This document shows positions 1-8,166 of a DNA stretch of 34,266 nt, piece after piece. Numbering within the stretch: position 1 is the first letter of the stretch; each line of letters begins with the position of its first letter. The position numbers were made by a program, and so were the translations under genes. Below the pieces are notes generated by a model. That model did not search any database. It saw only the letters and a program-made list of their open reading frames with translations, and had not been told where the DNA came from. The DNA comes from an uncultured bacterium. GTDB lineage: Bacteria; Desulfobacterota; Desulfovibrionia; Desulfovibrionales; Desulfovibrionaceae. The stretch is taken from assembly GCA_905214305.1 (NCBI GenBank), contig CAJMLK010000030.1, forward strand, positions 1 through 34,266, in the 5' to 3' direction.

Positions 1-17
1 TGTGAGGAGTCATTCCG

Positions 18-452
18 ATGAAGACGTTCAGCCCCACCCCCAAAGACATCAACCGCCAGTGGTTCGTGGTTGACGCTCAGGATCAGGTGCTTGGCCGCAT
101 GGCTAGCCAGATCGCCCACCGCCTGCGCGGTAAGCACAAGCCGGAATTTGCCCCGCATATGGATAACGGGGACTTTATCGTGGTTGTGAATTGCGAAAAA
201 ATCAAAGTCACCGGCAACAAGCTGGCTGACAAGAAATACTACCGGCACTCCGGCTGGGTTGGCGGCCTCAAGACCACCATTCTCGGCGACGTGCTGGCCG
301 ACAAGCCTTCCCGCGTCCTGATGGCCGCCGTGAAGGGTATGCTGCCCAAAAATCGCCTGGGCCGCGCCATGCTGAAGAAGCTCAAAATTTACGCCGGGCC
401 TGAACATCCGCACACCGCCCAGAATCCTCAGCCGCTGACGCTGCCGCATTAA
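18..452 (+). CDS. rplM: 50S ribosomal protein L13
   Basis: The product is the large-subunit ribosomal protein L13, an early-assembly protein that binds 23S rRNA. The 144-residue length is normal for the family. Diagnostic stretches include WFVVDAQDQVLGRMAS near the N terminus, RGKHKPEFAPHMDNGD at about residues 37-52, and KGMLPKNRLGRAML at about 106-119. The ATG is preceded by TGAGGAG, a good ribosome-binding site. The gene lies 13 bases upstream of rpsI, the classical rplM-rpsI pair, so the two are almost certainly cotranscribed. Any promoter lies to the left of the window. Confidence 0.98.
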   Translation: MKTFSPTPKDINRQWFVVDAQDQVLGRMASQIAHRLRGKHKPEFAPHMDNGDFIVVVNCEKIKVTGNKLADKKYYRHSGWVGGLKTTILGDVLADKPSRVLMAAVKGMLPKNRLGRAMLKKLKIYAGPEHPHTAQNPQPLTLPH

Positions 453-465
453 GGAGTAGAATGCC

Positions 466-858
466 ATGAGCGAGAAATTTGAATACGGCACCGGCCGCCG
501 CAAGACCGCCACGGCGCGTACCCGCATATATGCCGGTTCCGGCGGTATCATGGTCAACGGGCGTTCCTTCGAGAACTATTTTCCCCGTAAGACCCTGCAG
601 ATGATCATTCGCCAGCCCCTGGTACTTGCCAAGCTGGCCGACAAGCTCGACGTGCGCGTCAACGTGGCTGGCGGTGGTGTGACCGGTCAGGCCGAAGCTG
701 TGCGCCACGGTATTTCCCGGGCCCTCCTGCTGGTGGATCCTGCCCTGCGCCCCGTGCTCAAGAAGGCTGGCTTCCTCACCCGCGATGCCCGTAAGAAAGA
801 ACGTAAAAAGTACGGCCTGCGCGCTGCACGCGCCCGGTACCAGTACTCCAAGCGTTAA
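466..858 (+). CDS. rpsI: 30S ribosomal protein S9
   Basis: The product is small-subunit ribosomal protein S9, whose basic C-terminal tail reaches the P-site tRNA. It has 130 residues, the usual size. The signature GTGRRKTATARTRI lies at residues 8-21, and GGGVTGQAEAVRHGISRALL lies in the middle. The basic tail ends in YQYSKR, the invariant lysine-arginine end of S9. An AAGGAG ribosome-binding site sits just after the rplM stop codon. Two strong stem-loops follow, so transcription of the pair probably ends here. Confidence 0.98.
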   Translation: MSEKFEYGTGRRKTATARTRIYAGSGGIMVNGRSFENYFPRKTLQMIIRQPLVLAKLADKLDVRVNVAGGGVTGQAEAVRHGISRALLLVDPALRPVLKKAGFLTRDARKKERKKYGLRAARARYQYSKR

Positions 859-868
859 TACCTTTTGC

Positions 869-901
869 GAAAGCCCTGCCTGTCAGGGCTTTCGTATTTT
901 T
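869..901 (+). terminator. Intrinsic terminator after rpsI
   Basis: A perfect 10-bp stem (GAAAGCCCTG / CAGGGCTTTC, loop CCTGT) is followed by GTATTTTT. It lies 10 bases past the rpsI stop and is the first of two tandem terminators. Confidence 0.85.
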
Positions 902-903
902 CT

Positions 904-934
904 GGCGGGTCGCCTTTGCGGCCCGCCTTTTTTT
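904..934 (+). terminator. Second intrinsic terminator after rpsI
   Basis: The GC-rich stem GGCGGGTCGC / GCGGCCCGCC has one G-U pair and loop CTTT. Seven T residues follow at once. In tandem with the hairpin at 869-901 it should insulate the next gene from ribosomal-protein transcription. Confidence 0.85.
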
Positions 935-1033
935 ACACGCCACAGCGGGCTTTTTTATGCGGGCTTTTCCCAGTAAAAATGTATGATCTGTGGCTGACGG
1001 CTTCCCGCATGCCCTCAGCCAAAGAGAGTTGCC

Positions 1034-2848
1034 ATGACCGACATGAACAAAGACAGCCTGCCCCCACGCCGTTTGCCTGTCCTTGATTACGCCTACACGC
1101 ATGAGCAGACGCAGGCCACCACCGGCTATTTTTCCTGTGTGCCGCCAGAGGAACTGGAGTTCGAGGCCGCCCTTGAGCGGCTGGAAGCTGCACCCCTGGA
1201 TGATTTTCTGCATCTTCACCTGCTCCGTCACCTGAGCGCGCAAGGTACAGACCATCTGGCCGGTCTGGCAGGCTCGTGCTACGATGCGGAAAAGGACGTT
1301 TTCGTGCGTCCGGTTCTGGCGGCCCTGTTGCTGGAATGTGCCATTCTTTTGCCGCAGCATGAAAAGGCCTGCGCGAACTTTCCCGCCGATGCTGCGGCCC
1401 GCCTGTCACATGACAGCCCGGCGCTGTATCTTCGGGCCGTCTGCCGTTCCGACATGTCTGCCGCGGCGGCATGGAGTGAACTGTTCCGAAACAACATCTG
1501 CGAGCATCATGCCCTGCCACGCCCGGAGGAAGCGGGCATTCCGCTGCTTTTCACGCAGGAGAGCATTGCTGAGGCTGCCCGGAGCATGGCCGCCGGAACG
1601 GACTCCATTGCCGTGCACCATAGGCGGCTTGCGGCGAACGCAGCCCCGGCCTGGCAGCGGCCCCCTGCTCAGGAGACGTTTTTGCGCGCCCTGGATGCCC
1701 TCATGGAAGCGGGCGTTATTGCAGGTCCCGAGATGCGCCATGAAGCGTCCCTCTCGCCCATTGCCCTGCTGCGGGCGTGGCAGGTGGACATGGAGGTCCG
1801 CTGTGGCGCGGCGCAGCACCGTTTGCAGGGGCAGGCCACGGCATATGGCCGGGGGCTGTCGCTTGCTGCGGCACGCGCCTCCTATGCCATGGAGATAGTG
1901 GAGCGCTCCAGCGCTTACGTCAGCGTAGGGCCGTCGCAAGATGAATGTGGCGGTCTGGGCGGGCTGGCTCACGCCGGTCAGGTGCTTGATCGCAAGCGGC
2001 CGCTGCCGTTGTTCAAGGCCCGGTTTTCTGAATTGCAGGCCCGTGGCAGGGCAGCTCTTGACCCCAATCTGCTGCCTGTGGAGGCTCCCTACGCGGACTC
2101 CCCCCTGCACTGGCTGCCCGCCACAACGCCGGACGGAAGCGAAGTTCTGGTTCCGGCTCAGGCCGTTTTTCTGTTCTGCAATCTTGATGAACAGGCTCTT
2201 TTTCTGGCTGGCGGCTCCACGGGGCTTGCATCGGGCAATACGCCTGAAGAGGCGCGACAGGCGGCGCTGACGGAAATATTCGAGCGGGACGCAGAAGCCA
2301 CCACGCCCTACAGCCGTTCCCGGTGCTTTACCCTGAAAAGCCGCGATGCGCGTCTGCAATCCCTTTTGGATGACTACGCTGCCTGTGGCATCAACGTGCA
2401 GTTTCAGGACATTACCACGGAGTTCGGACTGCCCGTATATCAGTGCTTTGTTACCGGACGCGATGGTGCGCTTGCCCGTGCAACGGGCGCGGGACTGAGC
2501 GGCCCGCGCGCGGCCCTTGCGGCCCTGACGGAAACCCCCTGGCCGTATTCCACCTCGCAAAGCGTCAGGCCCAGGCCCTCAGGTCCCGGCCTTGCCGGGC
2601 TTCCGGTGCGAGTGCTGGAAGACCTGCCCGACTACAGTCTGGCATCGCCCGCTGACAACTGCCGCCTGCTGGAAGCCGTGCTGGCCGACCACGGCAAAAG
2701 CCCCCTTTATGTGGACATGAGCCGGGCGGACCTTGATCTGCCGGTCGTGCGGGCCATTGTGCCGGGGCTTTCGCTTACCGCTGAGTGGGACAGATTTTCG
2801 CGGCCGGACATCCGAATTTTTGCACGCTATCTTGATTTGTTTGCCTGA
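1034..2848 (+). CDS. YcaO-domain protein (ATP-dependent cyclodehydratase family)
   Basis: This 604-residue protein carries a YcaO domain in its central and C-terminal part. YcaO enzymes use ATP to activate peptide backbone amides for cyclodehydration or thioamidation; E. coli YcaO helps methylthiolate ribosomal protein S12. Visible hallmarks are GRGLSLAAARASYAMEIVER at about residues 272-291, matching the family's glycine-rich and Glu-Arg signature, and EEARQAALTEIFERDA at about 405-420, with the Mg/ATP-binding glutamates. The first 240 residues or so are an unassigned helical extension. The C terminus (RYLDLFA) lacks the proline-rich PxPxP end of azoline-forming YcaOs, as in E. coli YcaO. 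No partner (E1-like, TfuA, dehydrogenase) or precursor peptide is visible nearby. The ATG follows GAGAG. The substrate is unknown; position next to ribosomal protein genes suggests, but does not prove, a ribosomal target. Confidence 0.85.
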   Translation: MTDMNKDSLPPRRLPVLDYAYTHEQTQATTGYFSCVPPEELEFEAALERLEAAPLDDFLHLHLLRHLSAQGTDHLAGLAGSCYDAEKDVFVRPVLAALLLECAILLPQHEKACANFPADAAARLSHDSPALYLRAVCRSDMSAAAAWSELFRNNICEHHALPRPEEAGIPLLFTQESIAEAARSMAAGTDSIAVHHRRLAANAAPAWQRPPAQETFLRALDALMEAGVIAGPEMRHEASLSPIALLRAWQVDMEVRCGAAQHRLQGQATAYGRGLSLAAARASYAMEIVERSSAYVSVGPSQDECGGLGGLAHAGQVLDRKRPLPLFKARFSELQARGRAALDPNLLPVEAPYADSPLHWLPATTPDGSEVLVPAQAVFLFCNLDEQALFLAGGSTGLASGNTPEEARQAALTEIFERDAEATTPYSRSRCFTLKSRDARLQSLLDDYAACGINVQFQDITTEFGLPVYQCFVTGRDGALARATGAGLSGPRAALAALTETPWPYSTSQSVRPRPSGPGLAGLPVRVLEDLPDYSLASPADNCRLLEAVLADHGKSPLYVDMSRADLDLPVVRAIVPGLSLTAEWDRFSRPDIRIFARYLDLFA

Positions 2849-2875
2849 TTTTTACGAGCCTGTGGCTTTTCTGAA

Positions 2876-2904
2876 TTGCAGGCTCTGCTCAAGTTGTTTA
2901 TAGT
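2876..2904 (+). promoter_or_regulatory. Putative sigma-70 promoter of the liv operon
   Basis: TTGCAG (2876-2881) and TATAGT (2899-2904) are separated by exactly 17 bases and lie about 60 bases upstream of livK. Each hexamer is one or two bases off consensus. No T-rich terminator for the YcaO gene is visible before it. Confidence 0.5.
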
Positions 2905-2966
2905 GTTGGCCTGATGGCCCGCGCCTGTGGCACGGTCCCGTGAAAACAAAAAATTGGAGGGAAAGG

Positions 2967-4112
2967 ATGAAACTGGGCAAAATTTCTGCGGCGCTGGCCG
3001 GGCTGGCGCTCACCTTCGGCTTTGCCGGGCAGGCGCTGGCCGCTGATGCCGCGCCTATCAAAATAGGCGTATACCTTCCCTTAACCGGGCAAAATGCCTT
3101 TGGCGGCCAGCTTGAGCTTGAAGGCGTACGTCTGGCCCACAAGGAAATCCCCACGGTTCTCGGGCGTACCGTTGATCTGGTGGTTGTGGACAACAAGTCC
3201 GATAAGGTGGAGGCCGCCAACGCCGTGAAACGCCTTGTGGAACGTGACAAGGTTGTGGCGCTCATCGGCTCCTACGGCTCTTCTCTGGCCATGTCCGGTG
3301 CTGAAGTGGCTGAAAAGGCCAAAGTTCCCGGTGTCGGAACCTCCTGCACCAATCCCCTCGTGACTCAGGGCAAGAAGTATTACTTCCGCGCCTGCTTTAT
3401 CGATCCCTATCAGGGCGCTGCTGCGGCCACCTATGCCCGTGAAAACCTCGGCTTCAAAAAAGCCGCTGTGCTTATGGACATGACCAATGACTATGCCGTT
3501 GGTCTGGCAAACTTCTTTGCCCGCTCCTTCAAGAAGCAGGGCGGCGAAGTGGTCGGAACCCTCAAGTACAGCTCCGGCGATCAGGACTTCACGGCCCAGC
3601 TCACCGAGCTGATCTCCAAGCAGCCCGACATTGTTTTCATGCCCGCCTATTTTGCTGAAGGGGCCATCATCATGAAGCAGGCCCGTGAACTGGGAGCCAA
3701 GTTCCGCCTTATGGGTGCGGACGCCATGGACAACCCTGACACGCTCAAGCTCGGCGGCAAGGCTGCCGAAGGCTTCCTGCACACCACCTTCCCCTATGAT
3801 CCGGCCATGCCCAATATGAGCGAAGCCGCCAAGCGCTTTACCGAAGCCTGGAAGGCCGCCTATCCTGACAAGGAAACCAACGTTAACGGCGCCCTTGGCT
3901 ACAACAGCTACTTCATCATCATTGACGCCATCAAGCGCGCCAATTCCGCCGAGCCGCAGGCCATTGCCAAGGCGCTGGGCGAAACCAGGGACCTCTCCAC
4001 GGCTCTTGGCGTCCTGTCCATCAATGAATCTCACGATGCTGAAATGCCCGTGGGCATCATTGAATACAAGGACGGCAAGCGTGTATACGTGGGTGAAGTG
4101 ACGCCCAAGTAA
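2967..4112 (+). CDS. livK: Branched-chain amino acid ABC transporter, periplasmic binding protein
   Basis: This is the solute receptor of a HAAT-type (branched-chain amino acid) ABC transporter, acting in the periplasm. The 381-residue protein begins with a signal peptide (KLGK, a hydrophobic core, then GQALA before ADAA). The mature part opens with IKIGVYLPLTGQNAFGG, typical of Leu/Ile/Val-binding proteins (Peripla_BP_6 fold), and continues with VVVDNKSDKVEAANAVKRLV and VFMPAYFAEGAIIMKQARELG. I chose the ATG at 2967 because GGAGGGA lies just upstream and it begins a proper signal peptide; a GTG 27 bases earlier would spoil it. It is first in the operon and is followed by a terminator-like hairpin that may keep receptor levels above those of the membrane genes. 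The exact ligand (Leu/Ile/Val or another amino acid or amide) cannot be read from sequence. Confidence 0.93.
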   Translation: MKLGKISAALAGLALTFGFAGQALAADAAPIKIGVYLPLTGQNAFGGQLELEGVRLAHKEIPTVLGRTVDLVVVDNKSDKVEAANAVKRLVERDKVVALIGSYGSSLAMSGAEVAEKAKVPGVGTSCTNPLVTQGKKYYFRACFIDPYQGAAAATYARENLGFKKAAVLMDMTNDYAVGLANFFARSFKKQGGEVVGTLKYSSGDQDFTAQLTELISKQPDIVFMPAYFAEGAIIMKQARELGAKFRLMGADAMDNPDTLKLGGKAAEGFLHTTFPYDPAMPNMSEAAKRFTEAWKAAYPDKETNVNGALGYNSYFIIIDAIKRANSAEPQAIAKALGETRDLSTALGVLSINESHDAEMPVGIIEYKDGKRVYVGEVTPK

Positions 4113-4125
4113 GTTGCCTTTTCCT

Positions 4126-4169
4126 GCCCCGCAGTCTCTGTGGCTGCGGGGCGCTTTTTCTCTTTTTTT
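4126..4169 (+). terminator. Hairpin with T tract between livK and livH
   Basis: The 9-bp stem GCCCCGCAG / CTGCGGGGC is followed by GCTTTTTCTC and a run of seven T. Since the transporter genes continue immediately downstream on the same strand, it probably acts as a partial terminator. A second stem (GAAAGGCCAC / GTGGCCTTTC, 4185-4206) follows closely. Confidence 0.7.
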
Positions 4170-4243
4170 GCCGCCGTCCGCGCGGAAAGGCCACCTGTGG
4201 CCTTTCTTTCGTCGCGATCCAGTACGGCTGCCGAGGTGGCAAC

Positions 4244-5137
4244 ATGAGCCTTGACATGTTTTTACAGCACTGTTTTAACGCCCTTACCCTGGGGTCGCTC
4301 TACGCGCTTATCGCCATTGGCTACACAATGGTCTACGGCATATTGCGCCTGATCAACTTTGCGCATGGCGACATCCTGATGGTTGGCGCCTATTTTGTTT
4401 TTTTCGGTACGTTTGCCTTTGGCTGGCCCTGGGGTGTGGCCGCCGTGGTTTCGGTGGCGGGTGCAAGCCTGCTCGGCGTTGTCATTGAAAGGGTTGCGTA
4501 CCGCCCCCTGCGCGATGCGCCTCGCATTTCGGCGCTCATCAGCGCCATCGCAGTTTCATTTTTTATTGAAAGTCTGGCGGTGGTGGTCTTTACGGGGCAG
4601 CCGCGCCCGGTGCTTCAGCCTGAATGGCTTGTCGCCGAGTGGCAGATAGGCAGCCTGCGCATCCTGCCGCTCACGGCCTTTGTGCCGACCATGACCATAG
4701 TTCTTGTGGGCGTTCTGCTGTATGTGGTTTACCGCACCAAGCCGGGGCTGGCCATGCGTGCCATATCCAAGGATATCGAGACCACGCGCCTGCTCGGCGT
4801 ACGGGTAGACAACATCATTGCCCTGACGTTCTGCATCGGTTCCGCACTGGCCGCGGCTTCGGGCATCATGTGGGCCTTGCGCTATCCCCAGGTTCACCCG
4901 TACATGGGCATCATGCCCGGCCTCAAGGCATTTATCGCCGCCGTGTTCGGCGGGATCGGCTCCATCCAGGGCGCGGTTATCGGTGGTGTGGCTCTGGGCT
5001 TTGTGGAAATCATGACTGTGGCCTTCATGCCTGAGCTTTCGGGATACCGTGACGCTTTTGCCTTTGTATTGCTTGTGCTTGTGCTTTTCTACAAGCCCAC
5101 GGGCCTGCTGGGCGAACGCATGGAGGAGAAAATCTGA
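4244..5137 (+). CDS. livH: Branched-chain amino acid ABC transporter permease LivH
   Basis: This is one of two inner-membrane permeases of the transporter. The 297-residue, strongly hydrophobic protein has about eight predicted membrane segments. The N-terminal NALTLGSLYALIAIGYTMVY and the following YGILRLINFAHGDILMVGAY are the hallmark of the LivH branch. GIGSIQGAVIGGVALGFVE near residues 237-255 is the permease motif expected to contact the ATPases. A GAGGTGG ribosome-binding site precedes the ATG. Its stop overlaps the livM start by one base (TGATG), so the two are translationally coupled. Confidence 0.95.
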   Translation: MSLDMFLQHCFNALTLGSLYALIAIGYTMVYGILRLINFAHGDILMVGAYFVFFGTFAFGWPWGVAAVVSVAGASLLGVVIERVAYRPLRDAPRISALISAIAVSFFIESLAVVVFTGQPRPVLQPEWLVAEWQIGSLRILPLTAFVPTMTIVLVGVLLYVVYRTKPGLAMRAISKDIETTRLLGVRVDNIIALTFCIGSALAAASGIMWALRYPQVHPYMGIMPGLKAFIAAVFGGIGSIQGAVIGGVALGFVEIMTVAFMPELSGYRDAFAFVLLVLVLFYKPTGLLGERMEEKI

Positions 5138-6177
5138 TGCGCCTGAACAGCAGCACGCTTTTGAGCATACTGGTCATGGTTCTGATGGGCTGCGCTGTCT
5201 GGCAGGCGGAAGCCTTTCTGGGCGATTACCAGATTTATATTGCCAAGCTGATCTTCATCAACGCCATTCTGGCCCTTTCGCTCAACCTCATTTATGGGTT
5301 TACAGGGCTTTTCTCCTTGGGCCACGCCGGTTTTATCGCTGTGGGGGCCTATGTTTCGGCCTTGTGCATTCTGCCGCCGGAACAAAAGGAAATGATGTGG
5401 ATTCTTGAACCCATAATCTGGCCGTTTTCCGAGCTGTTCACGCCGTTCTGGGCCTCTGTGCTGGCCGGCGGCGTTGTGGCGACCATCTTTGCCTTCTTTA
5501 TCGCCGTTCCCGTACTGCGCCTCGGAGACGACTATCTTGGCATAGCCACGCTTGGTTTTGCCGAGATAATCCGGGTGCTCATCGTCAACGCCACGCCCGT
5601 CACCAACGGTTCACTGGGCATCAAGGGCATACCGGGGCACGCCACGCTGTTGTCCTGTTACATCTGGATGCTTTTTACCCTCATTGTGCTGGCACGAATT
5701 GTCTTCAGCAACTACGGCAACGTGTTGCGCTGCATCCGTGACAACGAAATTGCAGCCAGGGTCATGGGTATCAATGTCTTCTGGAACAAAGTGCTTTCAT
5801 TCTGCATCGGCGCGTTTTTCGCGGGTGTGGGGGGCGCTTTGCTGGGCAGCCACCTTTCCACCATCGACCCCAAGATGTTCAACTTCCTGTTGACCTTTAA
5901 CGTCCTCATGTTTGTTGTGGCCGGTGGTCTGGGCTCGTTGACGGGCAGTCTGCTCGGGGCGACGGTCATCACCATTCTGCTGGAGTGGCTGCGGGCCATT
6001 GAAGAGCCGATGGACATCTTTGGCCTGTTCGAATTGCCGGGCATTCCCGGCATGCGCATGGTGGTGTTCTCAATGGTCCTGCTGGCGATCATCCTGTATC
6101 GGCGCGAAGGCATCATGGGTACGCGGGAACTGACCTGGAAGCGGATTGGCGCATTCCTGAGGAGGCATAAGGCATGA
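5137..6177 (+). CDS. livM: Branched-chain amino acid ABC transporter permease LivM
   Basis: This is the second inner-membrane permease, expected to pair with LivH. The 346-residue hydrophobic protein contains ALSLNLIYGFTGLFSLGHAG at about residues 47-66, the classic LivM signature. GDDYLGIATLGFAEIIRV follows at about 129-146, and the ATPase-contact region LRCIRDNEIAARVMGI sits near 196-211. It starts within the livH stop codon and its own stop overlaps livG by four bases (ATGA), so livH, livM and livG form one coupled unit. Confidence 0.95.
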   Translation: MRLNSSTLLSILVMVLMGCAVWQAEAFLGDYQIYIAKLIFINAILALSLNLIYGFTGLFSLGHAGFIAVGAYVSALCILPPEQKEMMWILEPIIWPFSELFTPFWASVLAGGVVATIFAFFIAVPVLRLGDDYLGIATLGFAEIIRVLIVNATPVTNGSLGIKGIPGHATLLSCYIWMLFTLIVLARIVFSNYGNVLRCIRDNEIAARVMGINVFWNKVLSFCIGAFFAGVGGALLGSHLSTIDPKMFNFLLTFNVLMFVVAGGLGSLTGSLLGATVITILLEWLRAIEEPMDIFGLFELPGIPGMRMVVFSMVLLAIILYRREGIMGTRELTWKRIGAFLRRHKA

Positions 6178-6995
6178 GCGAGTTTATTCTGCCCCGCCCC
6201 CCGCATTACGAAAACGCCTTGCTCCTCGCCAGGGACGTGACCATGCGTTTCGGCGGTGTCACAGCCGTGAGCGAACTGTCGCTGGCCTTACCCAAGGGGA
6301 GCATTGCTGGCATTATCGGGCCGAACGGTGCGGGAAAAACCACGGCTTTCAATGTGCTCAGCGGATTTTACACGCCGCAGGGCGGGGATGTCATTTTTGA
6401 CGGCCAAAGCATCAAGGGCCGCAAGCCCTATGAAATCTGCCGTCAGGGCATGGCCCGTACCTTCCAGAACATTCGCCTTTCACAGCACATGACCGTGCTT
6501 GAGAATATCATGGTGGGCTGCCACGTGCGGCGTCGCTGCCCCTGGTGGATGGCCCCGCTCGGCCTGCCGTCTTTTTATCGTGAAGAGGCCGAAATCAGGG
6601 AAAAAAGCCGCATGCTGGCCGAACGGGTGAACCTTGGCGAACACCTCAATGATCTGGCAAGCAGCCTGCCTTACGGTGCGCAACGGCGGCTTGAAATCGC
6701 CCGCGCTCTGGCAACCGAACCACGTCTGCTTTTGCTGGACGAACCCGCTGCAGGGATGAATCCCCAGGAAAGCATCGAGCTTATGCACTTCATCGGGCAT
6801 ATACGCGAAGAGTTCGATCTGACCATTCTGCTCATTGAACATGACATGAAGGTTGTCATGGGGGTGTGCCGGTACATCTGGGTTATGGAATACGGCGCCC
6901 TTATCGCTGAGGGAGGGCCGGAGGAGATTCGCAATAACCCCGTAGTGATCCGCGCCTACCTTGGCGAAGACATGGGTGCCGGGGGCATGTTTTGA
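6174..6995 (+). CDS. livG: Branched-chain amino acid ABC transporter ATPase LivG
   Basis: This is one of two cytoplasmic ATPases that drive uptake. The 273-residue protein has Walker A GPNGAGKT at residues 49-56, the Q-loop region QGMARTFQNIRLS, an ABC signature of the LivG type (LPYGAQRRLEIARAL), Walker B LLLLDEP, and an H-loop in LLIEHDM. LivG proteins typically have this degenerate signature in place of LSGGQ. The extra loop RRRCPWWMAPLGLPSFYREE is also family-typical. The start overlaps livM by four bases. Its partner ATPase livF does not follow directly: 195 bases containing a dispersed repeat lie between them. Confidence 0.95.
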   Translation: MSEFILPRPPHYENALLLARDVTMRFGGVTAVSELSLALPKGSIAGIIGPNGAGKTTAFNVLSGFYTPQGGDVIFDGQSIKGRKPYEICRQGMARTFQNIRLSQHMTVLENIMVGCHVRRRCPWWMAPLGLPSFYREEAEIREKSRMLAERVNLGEHLNDLASSLPYGAQRRLEIARALATEPRLLLLDEPAAGMNPQESIELMHFIGHIREEFDLTILLIEHDMKVVMGVCRYIWVMEYGALIAEGGPEEIRNNPVVIRAYLGEDMGAGGMF

Positions 6996-7024
6996 TGCGC
7001 GGTCGCATTGTCGCCGTAAGGGAT

Positions 7025-7047
7025 CAGAGCAGCTTTTTACTGCTCTG
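7025..7047. repeat. Hairpin between livG and livF
   Basis: A perfect 8-bp inverted repeat CAGAGCAG / CTGCTCTG encloses a T-rich 7-base loop. It lies just left of the repeat copy at 7075-7167. Similar AGAGCAG-type arms recur in other intergenic regions of the window, for example at 23081. Confidence 0.55.
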
Positions 7048-7074
7048 GCGGATGCGGGAGCACACGACCGCCGC

Positions 7075-7167
7075 AGAGGCGTAAGCGCATTTCATTTGCG
7101 CTGTTACGCGCCGATGCGGGCGTCTTGAAAACATTGGGAAGGACATTCTCAGTGCGAAAATGCTCTA
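7075..7167 (+). repeat. Dispersed structured repeat, copy A
   Basis: This copy is closely similar to 15117-15187 on the same strand and to the reverse complement of 29852-29954. The order of parts is a GGCG(T/C)AAGCGC start, a hairpin GCGCA / TGCGC, a CGCCGATGCGGGCG block, and an imperfect palindrome ending in CATTCTCAGTG (7132-7154). It finishes with GCGAAAATGCTCTA. It has no open reading frame and sits inside the liv operon. Confidence 0.7.
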
Positions 7168-7190
7168 AGATATAATGGATATGGTGCAGC

Positions 7191-7913
7191 ATGCTTGAAA
7201 TTCGTGACCTTCATGTGCGCTACGGCGGCATTCAGGCCGTGCAGGGAGTAAGCCTTACCATCCCGCGCGGCAGCATTGTAACCCTCATCGGGGCCAATGG
7301 CGCAGGCAAGAGCAGCATTATCCGCTCCATTGCCGGACTGAATAAAAATGTTAACGGCGAAATATTGCTGACCAGGCACGAGGGTGAAGCTCCGGCTTCT
7401 CTTATGGGCCTCAAGCCTGAAGACATGGTGCGGCGGGGCATTTCGCTCTCTCCTGAGGGACGGCGCATCCTGCCCCACCTGACAGTTGCCGAAAACCTGA
7501 TGCTCGGGGCATATTCCCGCAGGGACCGTACGGAGATTGCCGACGATATCGAGTGGGTCTATACGCTTTTTCCCCGTCTCAAGGAGCGGAACTGGCAGAA
7601 AGGCGGTACGCTTTCCGGCGGTGAGCAGCAGATGCTGGCCGTGGGCAGGGCGCTTATGAGCCGTCCCGACCTGCTCATGCTGGACGAGCCTTCACTGGGG
7701 CTGGCGCCGTTGCTGGTGCGCGAGATTTTTGAAATCATCAAGCGTATCAATGCCGATGGCAAAACCGTGCTTCTGGTGGAGCAAAACGCGTTTGCGGCAC
7801 TTTCAGTGGCGCATTATGCCTATATTCTGGAAGTGGGCCGTGTGGTGCTGGAAGGCCCCGGCAGGCAGCTGCTGGAGAACCCCAGAGTCAAGGAAGCCTA
7901 TCTGGGGGGCTAG
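7191..7913 (+). CDS. livF: Branched-chain amino acid ABC transporter ATPase LivF
   Basis: This is the second cytoplasmic ATPase of the transporter. At 240 residues it has the normal LivF length. Walker A GANGAGKS is at residues 34-41, the ABC signature LSGGEQQMLAVGRALM at about 142-157, Walker B LLMLDEPSLGLAP follows, and the H-loop equivalent reads LVEQNA as in other LivF proteins. The ribosome-binding site is poor (GGATATGG ahead of the ATG), unlike those of its operon partners. The 195-base gap before it contains a dispersed repeat, so expression may differ from livG. Confidence 0.95.
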   Translation: MLEIRDLHVRYGGIQAVQGVSLTIPRGSIVTLIGANGAGKSSIIRSIAGLNKNVNGEILLTRHEGEAPASLMGLKPEDMVRRGISLSPEGRRILPHLTVAENLMLGAYSRRDRTEIADDIEWVYTLFPRLKERNWQKGGTLSGGEQQMLAVGRALMSRPDLLMLDEPSLGLAPLLVREIFEIIKRINADGKTVLLVEQNAFAALSVAHYAYILEVGRVVLEGPGRQLLENPRVKEAYLGG

Positions 7914-7989
7914 GGCGGTTTTATCCTGAAACTGTTCTGCACTGCGGGGGCAGAAGTGCGCGCTACGGCGCAGTCAGCCCTCCGAAGAC

Positions 7990-8160
7990 CAGAAAGCGCG
8001 GAATCAAAGACGCAGCGCCCGGCATCTGCTTTCAGAAATGCCGCAACGAACGTCGTAAGGCGCTGCAACAGGATGGTAGCAAAAGGTACGACGCTCTACA
8101 TCGGGGCCTGATGCCGGGATCGACGGGGCATTCCCCTTGCTTCCGGGCGTTTTGAGAACT
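7990..8160 (+). ncRNA. Candidate structured RNA downstream of livF
   Basis: The 387 bases between livF and the peptidase gene have no convincing reading frame but several strong complementary blocks. CCCGGCATC (8018-8026) pairs with GATGCCGGG (8110-8118). GCAGCGCC (8012-8019) pairs with GGCGCTGC (8059-8066), and CGTCGTA (8051-8057) with TACGACG (8087-8093). GGGG-CATT-CCCC is at 8125-8136. The first two helices share bases and cross one another, so they must be alternatives or form a pseudoknot. A good intrinsic terminator follows at 8167-8196. I could not match it to 6S, SRP, RNase P or tmRNA. It could equally be the 3' untranslated region of the liv transcript. Confidence 0.4.
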
Positions 8161-8166
8161 ACTATG

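Noticed and set aside
2927..2945. Sigma-54 promoter upstream of livK
   Set aside because: TGGCACGG fits a -24 element, but the matching TTGCA-type -12 is absent at the required distance.
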